In this document: positions 8,344 through 16,299 of the stretch, piece after piece
Position numbering within the stretch: the first letter of the stretch is position 1
Layout: each line of letters starts with the position of its first letter
NCBI RefSeq assembly: GCF_015350995.1
Contig: NZ_JADKRW010000003.1
Span: 310,001 to 374,000 of the forward strand
Reading direction: 5' to 3'
Length of the DNA stretch: 64,000 nt
DNA from: Curtobacterium sp. VKM Ac-1393
GTDB taxonomy: Bacteria; Actinomycetota; Actinomycetes; Actinomycetales; Microbacteriaceae
Notes under the pieces: model-generated
What the model saw: only the letters and a program-made list of their open reading frames with translations
What the model was told of the DNA's origin: nothing
Database searches by the model: none
Translations under genes and position numbers: made by a program

Positions 8344-9528
8344 GTGACCACGGAGCGCACCGACGTCCTCGTCGTCGGCGGAGGCCCCGTCGGCCTGTTC
8401 CTCGCCGCGCTCCTCGCCGCTCGCGGCATCGCCGTGCAGGTGTGGGAGCGACGCCCGGGCGAACCCGAGGGCTCGCGCGCGATCGGCATCCACCCGCCGT
8501 CGCTCGACGCCTTCGCCGCGATCGGACTCGACACCCCCGTGCTCGCCGAGGCCACCCTCGTCCGCACCGGGGTCGCACGGAGCCGCGGACGGACGCTCGG
8601 CACGCTGACCTTCGACCGCGCCTCGACCACCCACCCGTACGTGGCGACGCTCGACCAGCACCGCACCGAGGCGCTGCTGCGCGACCGGCTCGTCGCCGCG
8701 GACCCGGCAGCACTGCGGCTCGGGACGACGCTGACGGATCTGTCCCGCCATCGCGACCACGTCGACGCGGTCGGCACCGGTCCGGACGGCGCACCGGTCG
8801 CCCTCCGGTCGGCGTTCGTCGTCGGAGCAGACGGCGCACGGAGCGTCGTCCGCGACCTGCTCGGCATCGGGACCACCGGCCGCGACTACCCGGAGCAGTA
8901 CGTGATGGGCGACTTCGCGGACCCCGAGGCCCCGTCGGCCCGCACCGCAGCCCTGGTCGACGTCGGACCGGCCGGGGTCGTGGAGTCGTTCCCCCTACCG
9001 CACGGGCGCCGCCGGTACGTCGCGCTGGTCCAGGGCGCCGGCTCGGCCGCAGAGTCAACGGCGAAGGCGACCGCTGCGGGACTCGCCGCGGGACTCGCCG
9101 CGATCGTCTCGGCACGCACCGGCGTCGCCCCTGACCCGTCCAGCTGCACCATGCTCAGCGGCTTCCGGGTGCGACGCCGTGCCGCTGACCGCGTCGGCAC
9201 CGGACGGGTCGTACTCGTCGGCGACGCCGCCCACGAGATCAGCCCGATCGGCGGGCAGGGCATGAACCTCGGTTGGCTCGACGCAGCCGAGCTCGCGCCG
9301 TTGCTCGCCGGAGCGGTTCGGACCGGTGTCGCCGGCCCCTGGCCCGGCTACGCCGCACGTCGCCAGGCAGCCGCCCGCCGTGCCGCCCGCCAGGCCGAGG
9401 CGAACATGGGGCTCGGTCGTCCGCTCGGACCGGTGGCAGCGGTCGGCCGGGAGGCACTGCTCCGGACCGTCCTGTCACTCCCGACCGCGCACGGCCTGGC
9501 CCGGCTCTACGCCATGCGCTGGGCCTGA
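8344..9528 (+). CDS. FAD-dependent monooxygenase (PHBH/TetX fold)
   Basis: This 394-residue flavoprotein has the three signatures of group A hydroxylases: the FAD-binding GGGPVGLF near residue 10, a DG motif (VVGADGARSVVRDLLG) and the GD motif (VVLVGDAAHEISPIGGQGMNLG). Such enzymes hydroxylate aromatic or polyketide substrates with NAD(P)H and O2. It starts with GTG 9 nt after the acyltransferase stop, so both are probably cotranscribed. No thioredoxin-like C-terminal domain is present. The substrate is not predictable; similar enzymes include resistance and catabolic types. Confidence 0.88.
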   Translation: MTTERTDVLVVGGGPVGLFLAALLAARGIAVQVWERRPGEPEGSRAIGIHPPSLDAFAAIGLDTPVLAEATLVRTGVARSRGRTLGTLTFDRASTTHPYVATLDQHRTEALLRDRLVAADPAALRLGTTLTDLSRHRDHVDAVGTGPDGAPVALRSAFVVGADGARSVVRDLLGIGTTGRDYPEQYVMGDFADPEAPSARTAALVDVGPAGVVESFPLPHGRRRYVALVQGAGSAAESTAKATAAGLAAGLAAIVSARTGVAPDPSSCTMLSGFRVRRRAADRVGTGRVVLVGDAAHEISPIGGQGMNLGWLDAAELAPLLAGAVRTGVAGPWPGYAARRQAAARRAARQAEANMGLGRPLGPVAAVGREALLRTVLSLPTAHGLARLYAMRWA

Positions 9529-9583
9529 CGGCTCGCGTCGACGACGCGTGGCGCGGTCCGAGCCGCGCGGAAGCGCGTCAGGC
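9523..9583. terminator. Bidirectional terminator between convergent genes
   Basis: Outer arms GCCTGACG (9523-9530) and CGTCAGGC (9576-9583) include the stop codons of both convergent genes. An inner GCGCGG/CCGCGC stem lies at 9551-9568. Confidence 0.55.
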
Positions 9584-10447
9584 GACGAGTCGCGCCCCCG
9601 CGAACCCGAGCTCGACGACGAGCACCAGGGACGACGCGATCACGAGCCGGAACAGGGTCCGCGACGCCCGCCCCGCCAGCACCAGCCGGACCCCCACCAC
9701 GGCGAGCGCCAGCACGACGACGGCCCCGACCACGGCGAGCACGACCCCGACACCACGGACCGGGTCGTCACCGAGCACCTGTCCGCCGAGCACGAGGGCG
9801 GCCGCGACGACGAGCGACCCGAACGCGACGACCCCGGCAGCGCGGAGCCCGAGGCGGTGCGGGAACCCACGGACCCCGGTGGCGGCGTCGTCGACCAGGT
9901 CGGGCAGGACGTTCGTGCAGTGGATCGCGACACCGAACACCGCGCCGGTGGCGATCGCCCACCACGCCGGCCACAGGTGCTCGGGGCCGGCGGACACCGC
10001 GACCACGGGCAGCAGCCCGAACGCGACGACGAACGGCAGGACCGACCACACCGTGCGCTTCAGCCCGGCGTCGTAGGCCCACCCCGCGGCGACGAGCACG
10101 AGGTGCGCCACGGCGGCCACGGGCCCGAGGAACAGCGAGAGGACCACGGCGGCACCGGCGGTCACCAACGCGGCCGTGCGGACCGTCCCGACCGCGATGA
10201 GTCCGCTGGCGACGGGCTTGTCGCTCCGGCCGACGGCTCGGTCGCGGTCGGCGTCGATCCAGTCGTTCGCCAGGCCGATCGACAGTTGCCCGGCGACCAC
10301 CGTCAGCGCGACCAGGGCCACGAGCCACACCGGGTGTCCGACGGCCACGGCGATGACGGCGGCGAGCACCGTGACGGTGACCGTCGGACCGGGGTGGGAC
10401 GAGGCGAAGAGCAGTCGCACCACATGGGGGTCCCTGCCGTCGGTCAC
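9578..10447 (-). CDS. UbiA-family prenyltransferase
   Basis: This 289-residue membrane enzyme has about eight helices. The first Asp-rich motif is NDWIDADRD followed by DKPVASG, which binds the Mg-prenyl diphosphate; the second motif is YDAGLKRT. These identify the UbiA superfamily (4-hydroxybenzoate, menaquinone, chlorophyll/heme and related prenyl transferases). GTG at 10447 forms a GTGA overlap with the upstream EamA gene, so the two are coupled. A longer reading extends into the EamA gene and is rejected. Its prenyl donor could come from the mevalonate operon further along, but the acceptor is unknown. Confidence 0.88.
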   Translation of the reverse strand: MTDGRDPHVVRLLFASSHPGPTVTVTVLAAVIAVAVGHPVWLVALVALTVVAGQLSIGLANDWIDADRDRAVGRSDKPVASGLIAVGTVRTAALVTAGAAVVLSLFLGPVAAVAHLVLVAAGWAYDAGLKRTVWSVLPFVVAFGLLPVVAVSAGPEHLWPAWWAIATGAVFGVAIHCTNVLPDLVDDAATGVRGFPHRLGLRAAGVVAFGSLVVAAALVLGGQVLGDDPVRGVGVVLAVVGAVVVLALAVVGVRLVLAGRASRTLFRLVIASSLVLVVELGFAGARLVA

Positions 10448-11367
10448 CCGGCCAGCGTACGGGCGGGTCGTGCGGGACGGCGCAGACTCCGACGACCGAG
10501 CACCCCGGAGGCCAGTGCGATGCCGAGCAGCACCACCAGCCCGCCGACCGGCTCGTTCCACCGCACCCGCTCGCCCAGGACGAGCACGCCGAGCGCCACG
10601 CCGACCACCGGCGTCAGGTAGGTGACCGTCGAGGCCCGACCGGCGCCCCACGCCTGCACCAGGCGCGTGTTCCACGCGTAGGCCAGCCCCGTGCCGACGC
10701 AACCGAGCGCGACCATCGCGGCCACGATCCTCCCGTCCAGCTGTACCGGGCCGGTCGCGATGGCGGGCGCAACCAGCAGGAGCATCCCCGAGGCGAGCGT
10801 GAGCTGCACGGTCGCGATCGTGACCGGGTCGTACGCACTGCCCACCGCCACGCGCCGCAGGTAGGCGAGCCCGACGCCGTAGGACGCCGTCATGCCGAGC
10901 AAGGCGACCTGCCCGGGAACGCTCGCCAGCACCGCCGGGTCACCGAGCAGGTCCCACGGCCCCACGAGCACCAGCACGCCGACGATGCCGACCACGATCC
11001 CGGCGACCTGCCGACCACGCAGCCGTTCGGACGGCACGAGCACCGCGAGCGCGGCCAGGGTCATGATCGGCGTCGTCGCGTTGTAGATGCTCGCGAGCCC
11101 GGACGGCACGGTCTGCTCGGCCCACGCCATCAGCGACGACGGCAGGGCGTTCAGGAAGAACGCGACGACCGCCAGGTGCGCCCACACGCGGGGCTCCCGC
11201 GGCCAGCGACGACGCGTCGCGAGCAGCAGGACGACGAGCGTCACGCCCCCGAGCACGGTCCGGACGGTGGCCACCTGCTGCGGTGCGAGCCCGTCGAGAC
11301 CGATCTTCGCGAAGAGGAAGCTCGAACCCCAGGTGAGGGCGACGAGACCGTAGAGGAGGGCGTTCAT
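10444..11367 (-). CDS. EamA/DMT-family transporter
   Basis: This 307-residue protein has ten predicted membrane helices in two EamA repeats of five, with the family start ALLYGLVALTWGSSFLFAKIG and a second half with VGTGLAYAWNTRLVQ and VTYLTPVVGVALGVLVLGE. DMT transporters export amino acids or other metabolites. ATG at 11367 is chosen because it begins right at the first helix. It is divergent from a LysR regulator with a symmetric site in the gap, a common arrangement for a regulator and its exporter. It overlaps the UbiA gene by 4 nt. Confidence 0.9.
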   Translation of the reverse strand: MNALLYGLVALTWGSSFLFAKIGLDGLAPQQVATVRTVLGGVTLVVLLLATRRRWPREPRVWAHLAVVAFFLNALPSSLMAWAEQTVPSGLASIYNATTPIMTLAALAVLVPSERLRGRQVAGIVVGIVGVLVLVGPWDLLGDPAVLASVPGQVALLGMTASYGVGLAYLRRVAVGSAYDPVTIATVQLTLASGMLLLVAPAIATGPVQLDGRIVAAMVALGCVGTGLAYAWNTRLVQAWGAGRASTVTYLTPVVGVALGVLVLGERVRWNEPVGGLVVLLGIALASGVLGRRSLRRPARPARTLAG

Positions 11368-11394
11368 GTGGCCTAGTGTCGAGGCATCTGCAGG

Positions 11395-11411
11395 CATGCG
11401 GCAAACGCATG
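11395..11411. promoter_or_regulatory. LysR-type binding box candidate
   Basis: CATGCG-N5-CGCATG is a perfect dyad in the 71-nt gap between the divergent EamA and LysR genes. It contains the T-N11-A core typical of LysR sites (ATGCG-N5-CGCAT). Confidence 0.65.
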
Positions 11412-11438
11412 TGGTTCATACCGACATGAGGAGCACGC

Positions 11439-12287
11439 ATGGCCGTCTCGGTCCCCCAATTGCGCGCGTTCGTCGCCACACTCGACGCCGGGTCGTTCAC
11501 GTCCGCGGCCTCCGTGCTCGGCGTCGGCCAGTCGGCCGTCTCGCACGCCGTCGCCGGGCTCGAGCGCGAGGTCGGCGGGCCGGTCGTCCGGCGCGGCGCG
11601 GTCGCCGTCCCGACACCCCTTGGCGACCGCCTGCTCGCCCACGCCCGCAGCGTGCTCGCCTCGGTCGACGCCCTGGAGGCAGTGGTCCGGCCCGCCACGG
11701 CGCGCGGCACCGTGCGACTCGCGGCCGTCCCCACCGTCTGCCAGGGCCTGCTGCCGCGGCTCCGCGAGCTGTGGGCGGTGACGCTGCCCGACGTCGACGT
11801 GCAGGTCTACGAGGGGGACGACGACGAGATGCCCGAGTGGCTGGAGAGCGGCACGGTCGACGCCGCCGTGCTCGTCGATCCCTCACCGGTGCCGACGGGC
11901 GGTGTCGTGGTCGCCCGGGACGAGATGGCCGCCGTCGTCCGACGCGACCACCCGCTCGCCGAGCTGCCCGCGCTGACGCTCGACGACCTGCACGAGGACG
12001 GCCTGGTCGCGGGCGGCGGCGGGTGCGAGTACCAGATCCAGAAGCTGCACGAGCTCGACGGCCGGCCCTTCCGGTACGCCCACCGGGTGCGGGAGATGAG
12101 CACGATGTTCGGGATGATCGAGCGGGGCGAGGGCGTGTCGATCGTGCCGACGCTCGGCCGGGTGATGCTGCCGCCGGACCTCGTGATGATCCCGATGGCC
12201 AGGCGGCTCGAGCGGACCCTGGTGCTGAGCGGGCCGTCGTCGCGGCAGTGGCACCCGCTGGCGAGGGCCTTGGTCGACGCGGTCTGA
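11439..12287 (+). CDS. LysR-family transcriptional regulator
   Basis: A 282-residue LTTR. Residues 1-60 form the winged HTH (VPQLRAFVATLDAGSFTSA, then LGVGQSAVSHAVAGLE), followed by a linker helix and a two-lobed effector-binding domain with the usual start RLAAVPTVCQGLLPRL. GAGGAG lies just before the ATG. It is divergent from the EamA transporter and probably controls it. Effector unknown. Confidence 0.92.
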   Translation: MAVSVPQLRAFVATLDAGSFTSAASVLGVGQSAVSHAVAGLEREVGGPVVRRGAVAVPTPLGDRLLAHARSVLASVDALEAVVRPATARGTVRLAAVPTVCQGLLPRLRELWAVTLPDVDVQVYEGDDDEMPEWLESGTVDAAVLVDPSPVPTGGVVVARDEMAAVVRRDHPLAELPALTLDDLHEDGLVAGGGGCEYQIQKLHELDGRPFRYAHRVREMSTMFGMIERGEGVSIVPTLGRVMLPPDLVMIPMARRLERTLVLSGPSSRQWHPLARALVDAV

Positions 12288-12290
12288 CGG

Positions 12291-12327
12291 CCCGCTGAAC
12301 GGACGGCGAGGACCCGCTGAACGGACG
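12291..12327 (+). repeat. Two direct copies of a 15-bp sequence
   Basis: CCCGCTGAACGGACG occurs at 12291-12305 and again at 12313-12327, just after the lysR stop. Meaning unknown; it may be a local duplication. Confidence 0.6.
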
Positions 12328-12354
12328 TCGACGGCATGTCGGCAGGATGGACCG

Positions 12355-13167
12355 ATGGCCGAGACGCACCTGAAGACCTTCACCACCCCGGACGAAGCGG
12401 CAGCCGAAGCCGCCGGACTCGTCTGGCTCGCCGAGGCCGAGGACGCGGGCGGCACCAGGATCGCGCGGGTGCTCGACCGGCCGAGCCCGACCGTGCTCGA
12501 CCTCGAGCTGATCTCCGACGGCTCCCCCACCGTCGCGCAGGCCGAGCGCTTCGGCCGCTCCCTCGCGCACACCCACGCCGCCGGTGCCGACCACTGGGGT
12601 GCGCCACCCGCCGGCTGGACGACGGGTTCCGCGCTCCGGATGGGACGCTCCCGCACGCCGTTCGTCGACGCCGCCCACGCACCGGCGACGTGGGGCGAGT
12701 TCTTCGCCGAGTACCGGATCCGCGACTTCGTCCGGCGCATCGTCGACGCCGGCGGGTTCGACCACGCCCAGGCCGCCGTGTTCGACCGGGTCGCCGACCG
12801 GGTGCAGGACGGCACGCTCGGGTCACCGCAGCCCGCACTCGTCGGGGACGGTCCCGCACGGCTGCACGGCGACCTGTGGGCCGGCAACGTGCTCTGGCCG
12901 ACGGACGCGTCCGAACCCACGGGCGCGGTGCTCATCGACCCGATCGCGCACGGAGGGCACGCTGAGACCGACCTGGCGCTGCTCGGGCTGTTCGGGCTAC
13001 CACGGCTGGAGACGGTGCTCGCCGCCTACGACCGCGAGTCGCGGCTCGCCGACGGCTGGCAGGAGCGCGTCGAACTCCACCAGCTCGCGCCGCTGCTGCT
13101 GCACGTGTTCCTGTTCGGCGGGTCCTACACGGGGGCGGCCCTGCACGCGGCGCAGCGGTACGCCTGA
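12355..13167 (+). CDS. Fructosamine kinase-like phosphotransferase
   Basis: This 270-residue kinase-fold protein resembles the fructosamine/ketosamine-3-kinase family, which phosphorylates glycated amines to repair glycation. The catalytic loop is LHGDLWAGN (residues near 168-176) and the metal-binding segment is LIDPIAHGGHAETDLA, both diagnostic of FN3K. The N-lobe is short, with a weak glycine loop. ATG at 12355 follows a plausible AGGA. The length is slightly below the usual 285-300. An aminoglycoside-phosphotransferase-like role is the alternative. Confidence 0.85.
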   Translation: MAETHLKTFTTPDEAAAEAAGLVWLAEAEDAGGTRIARVLDRPSPTVLDLELISDGSPTVAQAERFGRSLAHTHAAGADHWGAPPAGWTTGSALRMGRSRTPFVDAAHAPATWGEFFAEYRIRDFVRRIVDAGGFDHAQAAVFDRVADRVQDGTLGSPQPALVGDGPARLHGDLWAGNVLWPTDASEPTGAVLIDPIAHGGHAETDLALLGLFGLPRLETVLAAYDRESRLADGWQERVELHQLAPLLLHVFLFGGSYTGAALHAAQRYA

Positions 13168-13171
13168 CCCG

Positions 13172-13288
13172 CGCACGGTGCGAGGTGCGCGGCCGAACGG
13201 TGCGAGGTTCCGCACCCCGTGCGACCCGGCGTGCCTCGCACCGAGTGCGGAACCTCGCACCACGGCAGAGCGCCCCTCGCACCGTGCG
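13172..13288. repeat. Nested palindromes built from a GGTGCGAGG unit
   Basis: An outer inverted repeat CGCACGGTGCGAGG (13172-13185) / CCTCGCACCGTGCG (13275-13288) encloses a 17-bp inverted repeat (13199-13215 and 13245-13261). Further GTGCGA/TCGCAC fragments lie inside. It follows the kinase stop by 5 nt and can act as a terminator, but the repeated unit also looks like a REP-type element. Confidence 0.65.
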
Positions 13289-13354
13289 GGGGGGCGCACG
13301 CACTCCTTAGGTCGCACATAGGCGACGCAGTGCCGCGTTCGGGGAACGCCCCGG

Positions 13355-15541
13355 ATGCTCATCGACATGACCACGTACCCGCTACCCGTGACCGATCGAA
13401 GGGGCCCCGCGCAGACCGACGCGCAGGATCGGCGCCGCAAGCCGCTCGCCCGCCTGTTCCTCGGCGAGCGCGAGGACGCCCGCTGGCTCCGGCCGGCGTT
13501 CTGGGCGCTCCTCGCCGTGACCGCCGTGGTGTACCTCTGGGACCTCAGCGTCTCCGGGTACGCCAACAGCTTCTACGCCGCCGCCGTGCAGGCCGGCACG
13601 AAGTCATGGGAGGCGTTCTTCTTCGGTTCCCTCGACTCGTCGAACTTCATCACGGTGGACAAGCCGCCGGCATCGCTGTGGGTGATGGTGTTGTCCGCGC
13701 GGCTGTTCGGCTTCTCGAGCTTCAGCCTGCTGCTCCCCCAGGCCCTGATGGCCGTCGGTTCCGTCGCACTCGTGTGGGGCACGGTCCGCCGCACCCTCGC
13801 CCGCGTCGGCACCACCACCGCGAACGTCGGCGCACTGCTCGCCGGCTTCGTCGTCGCGGCCACCCCGGCCGCCGCGCTGATGTTCCGGTTCGACAACCCG
13901 GACGCCCTGCTGGTGTTCCTGATGACCGCCGGCGCGTACTGCACGGTCCGGGCGCTGCCGAAGGGCAGCTGGAAGTGGATCGCCCTGGCCGGGGTCGCCC
14001 TCGGCTTCGCGTTCCTGACGAAGATGCTGCAGGGCCTGCTGGTCCTGCCGGCCTTCGGCCTGGTCTTCCTGTTCGCCGCCCGCACCACCTGGGGCAAGCG
14101 CGTCGTCGGACTGCTCATCGCGGCGGGCTCCCTCGTGGTCGCCGCCGGCTGGTGGGTCGTCGCCGTGTGGCTGTGGCCGGCGGAGTCCCGCCCCTACATC
14201 GGCGGTTCGACGAACAACACCGTCCTCGACCTGGTGTTCGGCTACAACGGCCTCGGTCGGATCTTCGGCGGCTCGGGCAACGGCGGCGGAGGCGGCGGCA
14301 TGACCGGCGGCACCGCCGGCGGCTCGTTCGGCGGCTCGACGGGACTGAACCGCCTGTTCTCGTCCGAGATGGGCCTCGAGATCTCGTGGCTCCTGCCCGC
14401 GGCACTCATCGCACTGATCGTCGGCCTGGTCGTCGTCGGCCGTCGACACCTCGCCGACCCGGCACGCGCCGGACTCGTGCTCTGGGGCGGCTGGCTGCTC
14501 GTGACCGGGCTCGTGTTCTCGTACATGTCCGGCACGATCCACCCCTACTACACGGTCGCACTGGCCCCGGCGATCGCCGGACTGGTCGGCACCGGCGGCG
14601 CCCTGCTCTGGCACGCACGCGACCGGTTCCTCGGTCGCATCGGCCTCGCCGCGATGATCGGCATCACGGCTTTCTGGGGCTGGTGCCTGCTGAACGAGAA
14701 CTCGACGTGGCTGCCCTGGCTCCGCTGGGTGATGCTGGCCGGCGGCCTGCTGTCGGCAGCGCTGATCGTCATCGGCAGCATCCCGACGCTGCGGAAGCTC
14801 GTCACGGTCGGCGTGCTCGCCGGCACCCTGTTCGGACTCAGCGGCACCACGGCCTACGCCCTCGCCACGACGACCGTCGCGCACTCCGGTTCGATCCCGA
14901 GCGTCGGTCCGGCAGGCAGCAGCTCCGGCGGGATGGGTGGCGGCGGCACGGGTGGCATGCCGGGAGGCACGGGGGGACCCGGCGGATCGGCCGCCGGTTC
15001 CGACAGTGACGACTCCACCACCGACGACGGCTCCCAGCAGGGTCCCGGCGGGACCTCGCCGGAGGGCATGACCGGCGAGGCGCCGGAGGGCGCCACCGGG
15101 CAGGCACCGGGCGGTACGACGGAGGACTCCGACGGCGCGAGCTCCGATGCGGAGTCGGGGACGGGCCTCCAGGCAGGGGGCGGTGGCACGGGTGGCGGCA
15201 CGTCGACCTCGTCGGCGCTGCAGAAGCTGCTCGAGGCGTCCGACGCCGAGTGGGCGGCCGCGGTCAACGGATCGCAGTCGGCCGCGCAGCTCGAACTCGA
15301 CACCGACACCGCCGTCATGGCGATCGGTGGCTGGTCGAGCGACCCGGCCCCGACGCTCGCCGAGTTCAAGGCGTACGTCGCCGACGGGGACATCGGGTAC
15401 TACGTCTCCTCCGGCTCGGGTGGTGGCGGCATGGGCGGCGGATCGTCCACCGCCTCGGCGATCCAGGAGTGGGTCGCGGCGAACTACGAGTCGACGACGG
15501 TCGGCGGGCAGACCGTCTACGACCTGAGCACCACGAAGTGA
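13355..15541 (+). CDS. GT39-family glycosyltransferase, YkcB-like
   Basis: This 728-residue membrane glycosyltransferase of the ArnT/PMT (GT-C) fold probably moves a sugar from a polyprenyl-phosphate carrier onto an envelope component. After one cytoplasmic helix, the first outside loop carries the acidic motif and VDKPPASLW, typical of the YkcB-type subgroup. About eleven helices follow. There is a Gly-rich loop in the middle, then a Gly/Ser/Asp-rich linker of about 130 residues and a small C-terminal extracellular domain, both usual in this subgroup. ATG at 13367 is an equally possible start. Its stop lies next to the two-component system genes, which suggests co-expression. Confidence 0.85.
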   Translation: MLIDMTTYPLPVTDRRGPAQTDAQDRRRKPLARLFLGEREDARWLRPAFWALLAVTAVVYLWDLSVSGYANSFYAAAVQAGTKSWEAFFFGSLDSSNFITVDKPPASLWVMVLSARLFGFSSFSLLLPQALMAVGSVALVWGTVRRTLARVGTTTANVGALLAGFVVAATPAAALMFRFDNPDALLVFLMTAGAYCTVRALPKGSWKWIALAGVALGFAFLTKMLQGLLVLPAFGLVFLFAARTTWGKRVVGLLIAAGSLVVAAGWWVVAVWLWPAESRPYIGGSTNNTVLDLVFGYNGLGRIFGGSGNGGGGGGMTGGTAGGSFGGSTGLNRLFSSEMGLEISWLLPAALIALIVGLVVVGRRHLADPARAGLVLWGGWLLVTGLVFSYMSGTIHPYYTVALAPAIAGLVGTGGALLWHARDRFLGRIGLAAMIGITAFWGWCLLNENSTWLPWLRWVMLAGGLLSAALIVIGSIPTLRKLVTVGVLAGTLFGLSGTTAYALATTTVAHSGSIPSVGPAGSSSGGMGGGGTGGMPGGTGGPGGSAAGSDSDDSTTDDGSQQGPGGTSPEGMTGEAPEGATGQAPGGTTEDSDGASSDAESGTGLQAGGGGTGGGTSTSSALQKLLEASDAEWAAAVNGSQSAAQLELDTDTAVMAIGGWSSDPAPTLAEFKAYVADGDIGYYVSSGSGGGGMGGGSSTASAIQEWVAANYESTTVGGQTVYDLSTTK

Positions 15542-15576
15542 TCGACGACGAGGGCGCGGTGGATAGGCTCGCGGAC

Positions 15577-16299
15577 GTGACCGGCCAACCGCTGCAGCGC
15601 ACCGACGGCTCCCCCGTCCGCGCCCTCGTCGTCGACGACGAGCACGCCCTGGCCGACGCCGTCGCCCTCGCGTTCGAGGGGGACGGCTGGGCCGTGCGGG
15701 CCGTGCACCGCGGGCGGGACGTCCTGTTCGCGGCGCGGGAGTTCCAACCAGACGTCATCGTGCTCGACGTGATGCTGCCGGACATCGACGGCTTCGAGGT
15801 GCTCGAGCGGCTCCGCGACTCCCGTGACGCCGTCCGTGTCCTGTTCCTCACCGCGCGGGACGCCCCCGAGGATCGGCTCGCCGGACTCACCGGCGGCGGC
15901 GACGACTACCTGACCAAGCCGTTCGGCATCGACGAGCTGCTCGTCCGGGCACGGATCCTGGCGCGGACCTCTGCCCGGGTCGCCGCCGTGGGCGGCAGCG
16001 CCGAGGTGGTGGTCGGTGACCTCCGGCTGGACGAGGACGCCCGAGCCGTCAGCCGTGGCGGCGAACCGATCGAGCTCACGCCGACCGAGTACGAGCTGCT
16101 GCGGCACCTGGCGCGGAACGCGAACCGGGTGCTCTCGCGGGAACAGCTGCTCGCGGGCGTCTGGGGGATGGACTTCGGGTCGTCGTCGAACCTGGTCGAC
16201 ATGTACGTGTCGTACCTGCGGAAGAAGCTCGACGCAGGACGCGAGCCGATGCTGCAGACGGTGCGCGGGGCCGGGTACGTCTTGCGGCCGGTTCCGTGA
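15577..16299 (+). CDS. OmpR/PhoB-family response regulator
   Basis: This 240-residue regulator has a receiver domain (residues 14-130; phosphoacceptor Asp64 in IVLDVMLP, acidic pair VVDDE, Thr in LFLTAR, Lys in LTKPFG) and a winged HTH of the Trans_reg_C type (ELTPTEYELLRHL ... GAGYVLRPV). The start is uncertain: GTG 15538 would overlap the glycosyltransferase stop as GTGA, and GTG 15559 is also open. 15577 gives the usual length. Its stop overlaps the sensor kinase start by 4 nt. Confidence 0.9.
   Translation: MTGQPLQRTDGSPVRALVVDDEHALADAVALAFEGDGWAVRAVHRGRDVLFAAREFQPDVIVLDVMLPDIDGFEVLERLRDSRDAVRVLFLTARDAPEDRLAGLTGGGDDYLTKPFGIDELLVRARILARTSARVAAVGGSAEVVVGDLRLDEDARAVSRGGEPIELTPTEYELLRHLARNANRVLSREQLLAGVWGMDFGSSSNLVDMYVSYLRKKLDAGREPMLQTVRGAGYVLRPVP

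Noticed and set aside
12291-12327. Direct repeats considered as an attachment site or insertion-sequence footprint
   Set aside because: Only 15 bp, no mobile gene nearby and no second copy flanking a block of genes.
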